Assembly: GCF_000321225.1 (NCBI RefSeq)
Contig: NW_004450285.1
Coordinates: forward strand, 4,121,148 to 4,185,147
Length of the DNA: 64,000 nucleotides
Direction: 5' to 3'
Source: Odobenus rosmarus divergens
Lineage: Eukaryota; Chordata; Mammalia; Carnivora; Odobenidae
Part shown: positions 22,250 through 34,331 of the stretch, one piece after another
How positions within the stretch are numbered: position 1 is the first letter of the stretch
Layout: each line of letters starts with the position of its first letter
Notes under the pieces: model-generated
Told to the model about the DNA's origin: nothing
The model's input: the letters and a program-made list of their open reading frames with translations, nothing else
Database searches by the model: none
Program-made: the position numbers and the translations under genes

Positions 22250-22689
22250 AACAGTTTGTTGATTACAGGACTCTTCAGAGCATTTAATATGTTATGTTAG
22301 CTTGTCTTGTGACTTGCTTAAAGGGCAATATGGTAAATAGCCAGACTGATCCTGAGATTGGTTGTTTTGGCAAATGGTGACCTACTGGATTTTGTAGAAT
22401 AATAATCAACTGCCTTAGAATTGTATTAACATGCCTCAATTGTAAATGAAATCTTTTATTAAGTTGGATGATGTAAGAAATTTCATATTTGTAAAATAAG
22501 AAAAGTGCTAATTGAGAAAGTTATAAAGTTAACAAACAATACCTTTTTCACTTATCAAAGACTTTATGATGCTATCTACCAGTTTAACATTGCAGTTGTG
22601 GAATGTATTACTGATGCTACAGTTTGGCTCTAGAAAATACTTTTGACTACACAATTTGCCTATTTCACCACTCTGAGCTTTTTGCACTC
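22250..22689. other. Intronic sequence, no recognised feature
   Basis: About 440 bases of AT-rich sequence without a nameable repeat. Confidence 0.5.
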
Positions 22690-22945
22690 ATGAGTGACGG
22701 TTGTATTGTTTCTAATCTCAGCCCATGATACTGCTTCCTCCTCAGAACCTGCCCTGATCTTTCCATGCAGACTTAACTGCCCAATGCATCTTATTCATAC
22801 AGGGTACATTAGAATATTTTTGTTTCTTTTCATATAGCTTTTCGCTTTCATGTCTGCCAGTTCACTGGACTGTAGACTTCTTGAAGATGGGTCTGAACTT
22901 TTAACTTTGTATTACTTGTAGTGCCAAATAAGTCCCAAATAAAAA
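22690..22945 (+). repeat. L2 3' end fragment, forward
   Basis: 'CTTCCTCCTCAGAACCTGCC', 'CATATAGCTTTTCGCTTTCA' and 'GGACTGTAGACTTCTTGAAG' followed by ATGGGTCTGAAC match the terminal L2 consensus. Confidence 0.78.
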
Positions 22946-23957
22946 TTTTGCTGAGGGAAGGGAAAATAATTCATGAGACTGAATTAGCTTTAAGGAAACC
23001 TAAAAAAAAATTCTCTGTTAATGTTTTTGGCCCTATAAAAGGCCAAATTCTTGTAACCTAATTGATATATGAGTGCTGTTACACACACTAGAAACTATAT
23101 TTGTGTATATCCATTGGCAGCGAAGTTTCAGATTTTTTGACAGATAAAATAACAAGGTCTGAGTCTTTATTTAACATTACCTGCAGGATGAATGTACTGC
23201 CAAAATATGGGTTTCATATTTACTAAATTATGGAAGTTAAAAAAATAGACTCACAAAAACTGTTTTGTCAACATACAGTTTTTGTATAGGCATGTTTTTA
23301 AAATAATACACCCCCAACTAACCTGACCTCTTTCCAGTCTGACTTTTATTCATTTTAGGATTATCATTGACATATGTTTCATAGAAATGCATGTATTTAT
23401 TTGTGACTATTATTTGATTAAATATCATCTTTGTTGACATGTACATCTTTAATGTGGGAAAATGTTTTTATTGCAAAATGCTGATGGCCTTATGCTTAGA
23501 AATGTTCAGAGTTTAGTAATCTCTAACAGTTGAGTTTTATATGCCAGATATTATTTTAAAAATGTGTTATTGCACTTTTAAATTTGAAAGTCATATCAAG
23601 GCTTCTTTCAAGATGAGATTAATGAAGATACAACTATTACACGAGGCAGTGCTGTTTCTGGACAATCCACACACATGAGAATGAATAAGTTGATATATAA
23701 ATATAAAATCATGAGTTTATCCTGAAACTACTATTTCTAGTCCAACACCAGATGTTTATTTCTAGCCTTCTACCATCTATATTTGTATCTCCTTTCTCCA
23801 ACAGTGAGAACCCTGATCCCTAACATCATCATTATATTTACTCATTTGCTCAAAGTAGTTTCAGAGTTGCTACGTCTATACCACTGTGGAAAAAGAAACC
23901 TACTAGAGTTCAAGATTTGTTTAGAGTTTTTAATGTTTAAATGTTTAATTAATTAAT
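22946..23957. other. Intronic sequence, no recognised feature
   Basis: About 1 kb of AT-rich sequence in which I see neither repeat family nor gene. Confidence 0.5.
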
Positions 23958-24152
23958 TTTTAAAAAAGATTTTATTTATTTATTTGACAGAGAGATAGAG
24001 AGAGAGAACACAAGTAGGCAGAGAGGCAGGCAGAGGGAGAGGGAGAAGCAGGCTCTCCGCCGAGCAGGGAGCCCGATGCGGGGCTCGATCCCAGGACCCT
24101 GGGATCATGACCTGAGCTGAAGGCAGACGCTTAACAACTGAGCCACCCAGGC
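23958..24152 (-). mobile_element. Can-SINE, reverse, head truncated
   Basis: AAAAAAGATTTTATTTATTT leads through GAGAGAGAGA and 'GGGATCATGACCTGAGCTGA' to GAGCCACCCAGGC, where it stops short of the usual GCCCC. Confidence 0.93.
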
Positions 24153-24449
24153 ATGTTTACTGGATTAGTTTTTATTTTAGTCTGGTTACATTATTGATTT
24201 AACATATAGATCATTGACTTCTTTCTAATTGTATTTAATTTTAGGCTCATATCTTGTTGATTAAGTTTTATATTTTGAGTGTATTCATCATCATTTTCAA
24301 TAAAAAAAGTAAGGCAGCTCTGGACTAAGGATTCAAAGGCTTTTGTTTTGTCCATTGTTGCCACTTTCTATGTATCATTAGTAAATTAGCAAACTTCTCG
24401 CAAATTCTGATTCCTCTCTTCAATTTCTCTCCTTTTTTATGTTTACTAA

Positions 24450-24975
24450 GGTATTTTTTACAATTTTACAATTTTAAATTGACCAATTTTAAAAGTACAG
24501 TTTGATGGATTTGGTAACATTTAATTGTGTAAATGGATTTTTTACCTTCTCGCTCCTTTGTATTTGATGTCCTTCCTCACCCCAACCCCAGGCAAACCCT
24601 GATCCACTTTCTGTCAGATAGTTTTGCTTTTTCTAAAATTTTATCTAAATGGAATCACACACTATGTGTAGTCTTTTGTATGTTGCCTTCTTTCACTTGG
24701 GATCATGCTTTTGAGATTCACTTACACTACTGTGTGTATTTTTATTTCATTTCTTCTTATTGTGGTATGAATATATTCCAATTTTAAGAAAGTCCATTCA
24801 CCAGTTGATGGACTTTTGGGTTACTTATAGTTATTGCAATTATAAATAATGATGCTTTGAACATTATGTATACATTTTTGTGTAGACATATGCTATCGTT
24901 TCTCTTTTGCATTATTTTTATGGTGGTATTCCTAAGGATTGTATTATATAATATCCTTAACTTTTCATAATGCAT
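24450..24975 (-). mobile_element. LINE-1 3' end, antisense
   Basis: 'AAAAGTACAGTTTGATGGAT', 'CAGGCAAACCCTGATCCACT', 'AAATGGAATCACACACTATG' and 'CATTCACCAGTTGATGGACT' are antisense L1 3' landmarks. A frame at 24533-24787 is a by-product. Confidence 0.82.
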
Positions 24976-25079
24976 TTATTGTTAATAATCTACTTCTTTA
25001 TGTAAAATATAGAATTGTTGCAACATCTGTCTTATAATTCACTTACTCTTTCCACTGGGTTCATCCTGCTGTTAACTTC

Positions 25080-26150
25080 ATTTTAGTTCAGAAATAGTTT
25101 TCCATTCTAGAACTTTCACTTTTTTAGTTGTTTCTGTCTCTCGGCTGAAACAGCATCTCTCTGCTGAGATTTAATGTATTGAAAGTATTTTTCTTTCTTT
25201 TTTTTTTTTAAAGATTTTATTTATTTATTTGAGAGAGAGAGAATGAGAGATAGAGAGCATGAGAGGGAAGAGGGTCAGAGGGAGAAGCAGACTCCCCGCT
25301 GAGCAGGAAGCCCGATGTAGGACTCGATCCCGGGACTCCAGGATCGTGACCTGAGCCGAAGGCAGTCGCTTAACCAACTGAGCCACCCAGGTGCCCGAAG
25401 GTATTTTTCTTAATTGAGAATAGTTACAACATTTATTTTAATATTCTTGTCTTTTAGTTCTAACATCTGGTTCATCTTGGATCAAATTTGATTGATTTTC
25501 TTTTTTCTAGAAAATGTGTTTCATTTTTTGGTTCTTTGTCTGTTGGGTAATTTTGGATTGTGTTCTTGGTGTTATGAGTTGTTAAGTGGTGGAGATTTTT
25601 GTTCTGTCGCTTTTCACTGATGATATTGTTTCCTAAGTTGTAGATGGCACCTTTTTTCGCTGGCATGAACTGCAGAGTCTTAATTTGTGCAACAATTCCA
25701 TTCTCTGTTCAAATCTTTTGTCTTTAGCTGGATTGCTGTAAGTGTTCTGCACGTGGGTCATTCTGAGGTCATCAGAGAGGTGGGTAGACAGAGTCTGTAG
25801 ATCCCCTCTTTAGGTCTTTCCCTTACTGGATTCCCCCCTCATTCTTCGGTGCTCCTGGTTTCTTTACTTCCTTTTTCTGTTCCCCAGAGCATAAAGATTG
25901 TCAGTATGTCCTTGTGCATATCTGCTGCTGGTCTGCCGTTTGGACTGCACTCTGTCCTAGACTTAAAGCACCAGAGACCATAAGTAATTTGTGGCTCCTG
26001 GTCTTCCACATTCAAAGGAGCATGCATTCCCCATCAGTATTTTCTGCTCACTTTGCAGTAGCTGGAGTTGATTTTTGTATTTTTTCCAGATTTTGGGGTA
26101 TTTTCTGCAGGGGACATAGGGTGTCATCATATATACAGTAGGGTCTTACT
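25080..26150 (-). mobile_element. Old LINE fragment, antisense, split by a SINE
   Basis: The text 'GTTCTAACATCTGGTTCATC', 'CTTTGTCTGTTGGGTAATTT' and 'GTTATGAGTTGTTAAGTGGT' corresponds to an antisense old L1 3' UTR type; the right half (25700-26150) is less certain. Confidence 0.5.
25196..25396 (-). mobile_element. Can-SINE, reverse
   Basis: T-rich lead and AAAGATTTTATTTATTTATT to GAGCCACCCAGGTGCCC. Target duplication GAAAGTATTTTTCTT (25181-25195) and GAAGGTATTTTTCTT (25397-25411). Its AGAGGGTCAGAGGG block is shared with the copies at 38535 and 46515, suggesting one subfamily. Confidence 0.95.
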
Positions 26151-26215
26151 CCATCATACCCAGAAGTGGCACTTTAAAGAACATATTGATTCCTGTCTTT
26201 TTAAATGGTGTTAAC

Positions 26216-26244
26216 AACACACACACACGCACACACACACACCC
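26216..26244. repeat. (AC)n dinucleotide microsatellite
   Basis: An ACACAC run of about 29 bases with one G interruption. Confidence 0.85.
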
Positions 26245-26539
26245 TAATAAGTATGGGAATCCCAGGAGTCAAGTTTGTAAACTTTAACACACAAGACTCT
26301 GAGAGGGTAGGGAGGGATCATGTCATTGAGAGTGCTTTTACAATTAAGTAAAACTCTTTAGGGATATTTGTTCATCAAGTAAGATTTCTTAAAATAAGAA
26401 ATTATTTATAAACAATCATTTTTATTAAAACATTTAAGTATTTCCAAAAGCACAAAATATTTCATATTTTCTAAGTTTATAGTTCCTTTTCTCTGTTCTA
26501 ACACATATAATATCACATAGCAGCACCACTTTTAGAAGT

Positions 26540-27185
26540 ATCTCTTATAAAAACATAATATTTGTCCTTATTGTGTATCTACAAATATACTCAAGGAAGT
26601 ATTGTTAATATAAATTTAGAGGGCGCCTGGTGGCTCAGTCGTTAAGCGTCTGCCTTTGGCTCAGGTCATGATCCCAGGGTCCTGGGATCAAGCCCCACAT
26701 CGGGCTCCCCGCTCAGCGGGAAGCCTGCTTCTCCCTCTCCCACTCCCCCTACTTGTGTTCCTGCTCTCACTGTCTCTCTCTGTCAAATAAATAAAATATA
26801 TATATATATAAATTTAGAAACAAGCTGAATAGTTAAAAAAATTTTGGTATAGCCCCTATGTGGAAGGGAATATTTTGCATCTATTGAAAAGGATGAGATG
26901 GGGAAATCCATGTGCTTGAAATGAAAATTGGCTGTGATATATTCTTAAATGGAAAGATTTACTGCAAAAACTTTTATGTAAAATGATTCTGTTTTTATAA
27001 GCAAACAAATATTTTCTTCTAAATTCCACTCTGATTTATGTGTGTGTGTATTACAAGGATATACAAGGTCTAAGATTGTTAATACTGTTTATTTTTTAGA
27101 AGGAGAATTGGGGAAGGGCCACTTTCAGCTTTTTATTGTACCTCTCTATAGTTTGTATTTTGTTATTTATAGATTTAAAAAAAAC
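26540..27185 (+). mobile_element. LINE-1 3' end, sense, split by a SINE
   Basis: 'GAATATTTTGCATCTATTGA', 'AAAAGGATGAGATGGGG', 'GTGATATATTCTTAAATGGA' and 'TTATTGTACCTCTCTATAGT' follow the sense 3' end of an old L1, with the SINE at 26621-26805 inside. Confidence 0.7.
26621..26805 (+). mobile_element. Can-SINE, forward
   Basis: GGGCGCCTGGTGGCTCAGTC head (one G deleted) with an AAATAAATAAAATA tail running into a (TA)n stretch. The duplication ATATAAATTTAGA flanks it at 26608-26620 and 26806-26818. Confidence 0.95.
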
Positions 27186-27334
27186 AAGTTCACATATAAG
27201 GAATTTATTCAGGAATAGTTAATGAATCAAAGCATTTAATTTGAATAGAAAATATACTTCTATGTAGATCCTAATCTAAAGGATAATTTTTCAAAAAATT
27301 ATTGAATTGAATCAGTACTTCTCAAATAATTAAT

Positions 27335-27738
27335 TAGTTTGCTTTGGCTGCTATAACAAATTACCACAAACTGGGTGGCTGAAAACAACAGAAATAAGTG
27401 CTTTTAGTTCTGGAGGCCAAATCAGTTGACTCTCTCCCACTTCTGGGGGTTGTTGGCGATCCTTGGTTTGAGACCTCATCACTCCATATCTGCCTCCATC
27501 TTCTCATGGCCTTCTCCTCTTCTCTATTTCTTCCCTTTGTGTTTCTGTCTCAGAACCCTAGCCCCCTGCCCTCCACGCCACTTCTCTCCTATAACGATTC
27601 TTGTTACTGGATTTAGGGCCTACTTGAATAATCATCTCAAGACGCTTAACTTAAGTATATGTATTAGGACCATTTTTCCAAATAAAGTAACAGGTTCCAG
27701 AGATTAGGACATTTGGGCATCACCATTCAGCCCACTAT
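27335..27738 (+). repeat. Medium-reiteration interspersed repeat (family not named), copy 1
   Basis: It opens TTAGTTTGCTTTGGCTGCTA, continues TAACAAATTACCACAAACTG, and ends in a 'CACCATTCAGCCCACTATGA' type terminus. The copy at 56132-56607 shares the same order of blocks. I know this as a common mammalian repeat but cannot give its name with confidence. Frames at 27398-27707 are by-products. Confidence 0.75.
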
Positions 27739-27739
27739 G

Positions 27740-28794
27740 AAGAGATATGGGGATATATTTAAATGATGTCTTCTAAGCTAAAAATTAAAACCTTTTAATT
27801 TATTTGCAGCATTTCAATTTCAAAAATTTTATCAACACAAAACATTTTGTATATAAAATGCATTTTAAAGAAATGAAAGAATCCATATTTACTGATTAAT
27901 ATATATCTTATGGACTAAGATATAAATAAATGGGGCATATATATATATGGGGCTGTTTCACTGTTTTGGCAAATAAGTCATTTGTTTATTATTACTTAAT
28001 TTGGTAGCATATTTAAGTGACTGCTCTTTTTATTTTAGGCCTCTTTCATTTTCATTTCATTTTAATTTATGAAGGATTGTCATACTATCAGATGGTAAAA
28101 TATATGATTATGTATACTACAAAGAAGTAGGTATTTGCTGTAATTGCTTATGATAATTGAAGTAAATTTTCATTTTTAAAGTTTTAAATAAATGGCATTA
28201 GTTTAAATAAATTATAAGTAAATTATAAAATGTCTAATTTTAAAATTAGTTATTACAACTGTAATTCTGTGCTAAAGAATTTTAAGATTATTACTCACCA
28301 GCTATTTCTTGACATTGTTTTAAATTTTGATGTAAATGGCAGTTTGGGCAAAAATCATGGCAATGTATTTTGCATGGAAATTCTCTTTTGGCCAGAAATA
28401 GTTGCACAGTCTCATTGAATAACTTATTTTCTTATTGTTAAAACTGTATATATGTATCTATATGTAAAATTGGAAGATATCCACAAATTAAATGATGAAA
28501 TTCCTTCCATCTTGCCGATACTATCTTCTTTTCTCAATGAACTCCTTGTCAGTAATATGTTAGAAATATGTAGTTCAGGTTTCCTATAAAGAAACATGCA
28601 CACACCCCCCCACACACACCTCTGACACACACACACTTTAGTTGTAGCCTTTGAGGAAATTCCCTTTGTTGTTTGGCAATTCTTTTTCTTTTTCTTTCTT
28701 CTAAGAACCCAGAAGACATCTTTGAGTATCATGTTTTGAAAATATTTTCCAGAACAAACACCAAGGGTACAGTGTTTAAGAAGGAAGAAAATGA
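27740..28794. other. Intronic sequence with simple repeats only
   Basis: AT-rich sequence holding a short (TA)n run near 27938 and an interrupted CA-rich, C-rich tract at 28597-28636. No gene or named repeat. Confidence 0.5.
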
Positions 28795-29015
28795 GTTTAT
28801 TTAGCATCTACTTTATACCACGCATATGCTAGGTTTTTCATGCTGTCTCATTTATTCTTGAGAACAGCTCTGTAGATCAATATTTTCAGTATGATCTCCA
28901 TTTTTTTTCCTTAGGAAAAGAAACAGAGGTGCAGAAAGATTAAATTGCCTAGGATTCCACATGTGTTCAAGGGTGAGGGTGAGATGAGCATCGAGTTCTG
29001 CCTTACTGAACAGTC
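28795..29015 (-). repeat. MIR SINE, reverse
   Basis: 'ATTTAGCATCTACTTTATAC', 'CTCATTTATTCTTGAGAACA' and 'GAAAAGAAACAGAGGTGCAG' followed by AAAGATTAAATTGCC match the MIR reverse complement. Confidence 0.78.
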
Positions 29016-31334
29016 CGGATCATATGACAATCTCTCCAAGCTTTTCGCAAAAATGCCTTCTAATTTTTGCTATGACATCTTATATTTTTAAATAACATTC
29101 CTTATACAAACCTGAGTATGCAGTCTCTGGTGGTTAATCCTGGGAGGCCCTTGGCATGGACTCTGCAGGTACTGATGCTCTATTGAGGTAGTCAGTGCAC
29201 AGGGCATCAGACCTAAAGTGAAGCTTTCCACCTGATATATAGTTTTATAGCTATCACCTTTGTGCTGAGGAAAAGATGACAGAAATATCAAATACTCTTA
29301 TGTTTTAAAATACTAAAACATAACCTCAGCTCTGCTTCTGAATTAAAGTATGAAAATGTTGAATTAGAGGAGTATCAATTATAACCTCCAATGAAATAAA
29401 AATCCACAGGCTTCATTTTATACTTTTAAATTTATGTGAAGGCTTGGTTAGCAAAAATGAATAATAACATAGGCTCCCATTGCCACTATTCCTTGTAATA
29501 TGTCTATTATGGAATTTCACAGAAATTATTTACAAAATTTTCCTTGCTCAGCTGTTTTTAAAATTTTTTTATACCAAATAAGCATTCCAGGGTTAATATC
29601 ATCATAGGTTGGTTTATGTATAGGGAAAATATTTTAATATCTGAAAATGGGTTATAAAAAAATAGAAGTTTGTAATTTTCACCTATCTTCTTATGGTTAT
29701 TAAAATTGTCATGCTTATTTATGTTGATGTCAGAGAAAAGCACCTATTGAATTAATGTTGAAAATACTCTTTGTGACTACTCCACAGCAAAAAAGCCTTA
29801 TTCTCTAATAATTTGTGTGTACTTTTTATAAGTCTCTATTTCCAAAGGATGCACATAGGAGACAATACAAGAGAAAATTATCTTTTGACATTGAATTTTT
29901 CTTTCTTATGAGGAGATATGATCTTTATAGCAAACACAAATTTTAAAATTATAATAGTGTATTTTATTTTCTTTGATATCTCTCCTACCCCTTAAAAGCT
30001 GGTAAATGTCAAATCCTTTATTTTAAAGCTAGTTCAGTACATCTTTGGAGGCTTACCTTGCACGTGATATTTTACTTTGTGAAGCAAGGTTGTCACCTAG
30101 TGGTGTTTTCAAGTAGTACAGCCTTCAGAATTTGCTAAGTCTTCAGTATTTTAAAGGAAGTAGTTTTTCAGATTTTAAACACTTTCAAGTGTTATGACTT
30201 TTCAAAGGATTTTCCTTATAATTTTTTCTAATTTCAATCTTTCAGTGTTCAATGTTGGGTCAAAAAATTTTTGTCTGGCCACTGAAATGTTTGAGTAGTA
30301 GGTTATTGATCATGGTGTCTATCAGGGCTTTTCATAATGCTTCACATATCTACAAGTTCTTTGTTTAGGGGGAAAAAATGCTTCTGTATACTAAGTAAAT
30401 TTTCTTTTTTTGGTTTTTGCATATTCATCCTTTCAGTTTTTGTGCCAGTTAATTTTATGAAAAATTTGCATTTAAAATGTTAAGTATCTTTGATATCTTT
30501 GCTTTTGGTATTTCTCTTTTGATAATATAACAATTTGAAAAATTAGTGTAGAAGAAATTAAAAGAGATTTTCTGAGGTATGAGTGGTAAGTATGTACCTG
30601 TGGAAGAAATTTAATGTCGTAAGTTAACTAAAGGGAAGTAGTGTACATTTGTGTATGTAAAGAAATCATAAAACTAAAAACTGAAAAATTAATGTACTTT
30701 TAAAAATAGTTTATTTCTGGAAAAAATAAATTTTGTATTAAAAAAGTTTATTATATTGATTAAGATCAACAGTAAGTGATTGTACTTAGAGGTACTTTAA
30801 ATAATACATAACTTTATTCATCTGATACATTCATACATAAACCATAGAGAAAATTGCATTTTAAGCTAGTGTTGATTCAGGTCCTTATTGTAATTGTTGG
30901 AATAAAGATTCTGAGAATTCAGTGGTATTTATTTTGGCATAGTAGATAGCCACTTTACCTAAAGAAAAAAGAAAATGGTAGGTGATAGAAGAGATACTTG
31001 GTTGTTAATGGAAATGCAATAAAAGACCTCTTTTTTCATTTTTATCTTTTGTGTGTCATAGTCTGTCCTCTTCTGATTTATCTTTAGTAGTGTTTTGGTC
31101 CTGCTAATTACTGTGCTTAATAGGGATTTAGACAGAGAATCCCATGGGTTCATTCAACTTACTGTGGGCATATCAATTTGTATTCTCATCAGTGATTTTT
31201 TTTACCCTTAATGTATCTATAAACTATAATGAATATATTGATTTCATCTGTACCAAGTGATCTGAAGCAAATTTTATGCCAATTCTTATTAGCTTTGTTA
31301 TCTTACTAATCTTGTTATTCAGTATAGTTAAATA
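29016..31334. other. Intronic sequence, no recognised feature
   Basis: About 2.3 kb of AT-rich sequence in which I see no interspersed repeat, RNA gene or coding exon. It is the longest repeat-poor block in the left half along with 34.3-37.0 kb. Confidence 0.5.
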
Positions 31335-31771
31335 CAGGCATACTTAAGAGATATTGTGGGTTTGGTTTCATATCACCACAGTAAAACAAATATTGCAATA
31401 AAGCAAGTCAAATTAATTTTTTGGTTTCCCGGGGCATATAAAAGTTGTCTTCACTGTAATCTATTAGGTGTACAATAGCATTGTGTCTAAAAAATGTACA
31501 TAATTTAAAAATACTTTATTGCTAAAAAATGCTGTCTTCTAACCTTTAGTGAGTTATGTCCTTTTTGGTGGTGGAGGGTCTTGCCTAGATGTTGATGGCT
31601 GTTGACTGATCAAGGTGTGGTTGCTGAAGATTGGGGTGAATGTGGTAATTTTTTTTAAATGAGACAACAATGAAGTTTGCCTCATTAGTTGACTTCCTAT
31701 CACAAACAATTTCTCTGTGGTATGTGATGCTGTTAGTTAGCATTTTATCCATAGCAGAACTTCTTTCAAAA

Positions 31772-31966
31772 GGGGCACCTGGGCTGGGTGGCTCAGTCGG
31801 TTAAGCGTCTGCCTTCGGCTCAGGTCATGATCCTAGGGTCCGTCGGGCTCCTTGCTCAGCAGAGAGCCTGCTTCTCCCTCTCCCTCTGCCTGCTTGCCAC
31901 TCCCCCTACTTGTGCTCTCCCTCTCTCTCTCTGTGTCAAATAAATAAAATCTTAAAAAAAAAAAAA
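31772..31966 (+). mobile_element. Can-SINE, forward, nested in Tigger1
   Basis: The head reads GGGGCACCTGGGCTGGGTGG, with a small internal duplication of CTGGG, and the core lacks about a dozen bases after GGGTCC. The tail ends AAATAAATAAAATCTT and a long A run. It interrupts the Tigger1 text between TTCTTTCAAAA and TTGGAGTCAATCC. Confidence 0.93.
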
Positions 31967-31979
31967 TTGGAGTCAATCC

Positions 31980-33486
31980 TCTCAAACCTGTTGCTGCTTT
32001 ATCAACTAAGTTTATGTAATATTCTAATCCTTTGTTTCAATAATCTTCACAGTATCTTTACCAGGAACAGATTCCATCTCAAGAAACCACTTTCTTTGCT
32101 CATCCATAAGAATCAACCCTTCACCTGTTCAAGTTTTATCATGAGGTTGCAGCAATTCTGTCCCATCTTCAGGCTCCATTTTTTATTTCTGTTTTTCTTG
32201 CTGTTTCTACCACATCTGCAGTTACTTCTTCCACTGAAGTCTTGAACCCCTCAAAGTCATCCAAGAGGGTTGGAATCAATCTCTTCCATACTCCTGTGAA
32301 TGTTGGTATTTTGACCTGTTCCATGAATCAGGAATGTTCTTAATGGCATCTAGAATGGTGAATCCTTTCCAGAAGGTCTTCAATTTACTTTGCCCAGATC
32401 CATCAGAGGAATCATTATCTATAGCAGCTATAGTTTTCCAAATTGTATTTTTTTCTTTTTTCAAATTTATTTCTTAAATAACAAACTTGAAAGTCTAAAT
32501 TTATTCCTTGACTACAGAATGGATGTTGTGTTAGCAGGCATGAAAACATTAAGCTTGTACATCTCCATCAGAGATCTTAGGTGACTAGGTGCCTTGTCAA
32601 TGAGTAGTAATTTGAAAGGAATCTTTTTTTACTGAACAGTGAGTTTCAACATTGGGCTGAAAATATTCAGTAAACCATGTTGTGAACGGATGTGCTGTCA
32701 TCCAGGCTTTGTTCTTTTATTTATAGAGCACAGGCAGAGTAGATTTAGTGTAATTCTTAAGGGCCCTAGGATTTTCAGAATGGTAATTGAGCATTGGCTT
32801 CAACTTAGATCACCAGCTGCATTAGCCCCTAAAAAGAGAGTCAACCTGTCCCTTGAACCTTTGAAGCCAAGCATGGACCTCTCTCTAGCTATGGAAGTCC
32901 TAGATGGCATCTTCTTCCAATAGAGGGTGTTTCATCTACATTGAAAATCTATTGCTTGGTGTAGCCACCTTTGTTAATGATTTTAGCTAGATCTTCTGGA
33001 TAACTTGCGGCATCTTCTACATTAGTACTTGTTGCTTCCCCTTTCACTTCTATGTTAATGGAGATGGATTTTTTCCTTAAACCTCGTGAACCAACCTGTG
33101 CTAGCTTCATACTAGTTCTGCAGCTTCCTCACCTCTCCCAGTCTTCATAGAATTGAGGAGAGTTTGGGTCTTGCTCTCAATTAGGCTTTGGCTTAAGGGA
33201 ATGTTGTGACTGGTTTGATCTTCTATCCAAACATTAAAACTTTCTCCATATCAGCAATAAGGCTGTGTCACTTTCTTATCATTTGTGTGTTCACTGGAAT
33301 AGCACTTTTAATTTCCTTTAACAACTGTTTCTTTACATTTACAACTTAGCTAACTGGTGCAGCGGCCTAGCTTTCAGCCTGTCTCAGCTTTCTACATGCC
33401 TTCCCCACTAAGCTTAACCATGTTTAGCTTTGATTTAAAGTGAGAGATGGGTGACTCTTCCTTTTGCTTGAACACTGAGAGGCCAA
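31980..33486 (-). pseudogene. Decayed Tigger1 (pogo-like) transposase
   Basis: The N-terminus is readable on the - strand from 33486 as ASQCSSKRKSHPSLTLNQ, the conserved opening of the Tigger transposase helix-turn-helix region. The initiator codon is TTG instead of ATG. A missing base about 20 codons in shifts the frame and gives a stop. Later segments match the transposase only in pieces. The coding span given is approximate, inferred from the consensus layout; nothing here could make an active enzyme. Confidence 0.8.
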
Positions 33487-34144
33487 CGTGAGGTTATTAA
33501 CTGGCTTAATTTCAATACTGTGTCTCAGAGAATAGGAAGGCCCTAAAGGGAGAATACGGAGAGAGACGAGGGAGCAGTAGTTGGTGAAGCCATCGGAACA
33601 CACACATTTATTGATTAAGTTCCCCTTCTTATATGGGTGTGGTTCATGGCACCCCAAAATAATTACAATAGTAACATCAAAGATCATTAATCACAGATCA
33701 CCATAACAAATATGAGAGTGATGAAAAAGTTTGAAATATTGTGAGAATTACCAAAGTGTGACAACAGATATGAAGTGTGCAAATGCTATTGGAAAAATGA
33801 CACCAATAGACTTGCTCGAAATAGGGTTGCCACAAACCTTCACTTTGTAAGAAGTACAATATCATCTGCAAAGCACAGTACAGCGAAGTACAATAAAGGT
33901 ATGCCTGCATTATATTTTCCCAAATTATAATCATAAATAGGAATTTATAAGTCATTTTCTCCTGCCCTAGAGGACAGAATTAGCAAGTTATTATTTCAGT
34001 GTCTCTGGGGTATAAGAATAATAGCAAAAAGTGAATTTTTGGGCAAGCATGTTACATTCCACTTACACAATGGGGATAGAAACAGGATAGAGAGAATAGA
34101 TCTTTATTCAGGCAATTTTGTAAAATATTTTTTAATGTGTTGAT

Positions 34145-34225
34145 GGGGCATCTGGCTGGCTAGTTGGTAGAGCATGTGACTTTTGATCTTGGGGTCGTGA
34201 GTTCAAACCCCGTGTTGGGTGTAGA
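34145..34225 (+). mobile_element. Short tRNA-Lys-like SINE
   Basis: GGCTAGTTGGTAGAGCATGT resembles the tRNA-Lys A box and D arm, and GGTCGTGAGTTCAAACCC the B box and T arm. It then reads CGTGTTGGGTGTAGAG and ends in ACTTAAAAAA, lacking the CT-rich body of the other SINEs. It looks like a shorter, more tRNA-like Can-SINE type. Confidence 0.75.
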
Positions 34226-34231
34226 GTTTAC

Positions 34232-34331
34232 TTAAAAAATATATGTATATATGTGTGTGTGTGTTTTGAGAATTTGCAGTAGTATATATATTAGAATATA
34301 TATATATATATGTTTTGAGAATTTGCAGTAG
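34232..34331. repeat. TA/TG microsatellite with duplicated 21-base segment
   Basis: TGTTTTGAGAATTTGCAGTA plus G occurs exactly at 34262-34282 and 34311-34331, each preceded by a TG- or TA-rich run. Confidence 0.88.

Larger units (their letters stand above)
31335..33907 (-). mobile_element. Tigger1 DNA transposon, nearly full length
   Basis: The element begins CAGGCATACTTAAGAGATAT and ends ATAAAGGTATGCCTG, so both ends show the Tigger terminal inverted repeat CAGGCATAC. A TA precedes the left end; the right flank is CA, one change from the expected TA duplication. The interior follows the Tigger1 consensus in order, with its pogo-like transposase on the - strand. Subtracting the nested SINE (31772-31966) leaves about 2.4 kb, the full Tigger1 length as I remember it. 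Frames seen on both strands inside are remnants. Confidence 0.93.

Noticed and set aside
34145..34225. Functional tRNA-Lys gene
   Set aside because: The A and B boxes are recognisable, but the acceptor arm does not close well, the sequence runs into a SINE-type A-rich tail, and similar copies recur in the window. It is a tRNA-derived SINE.
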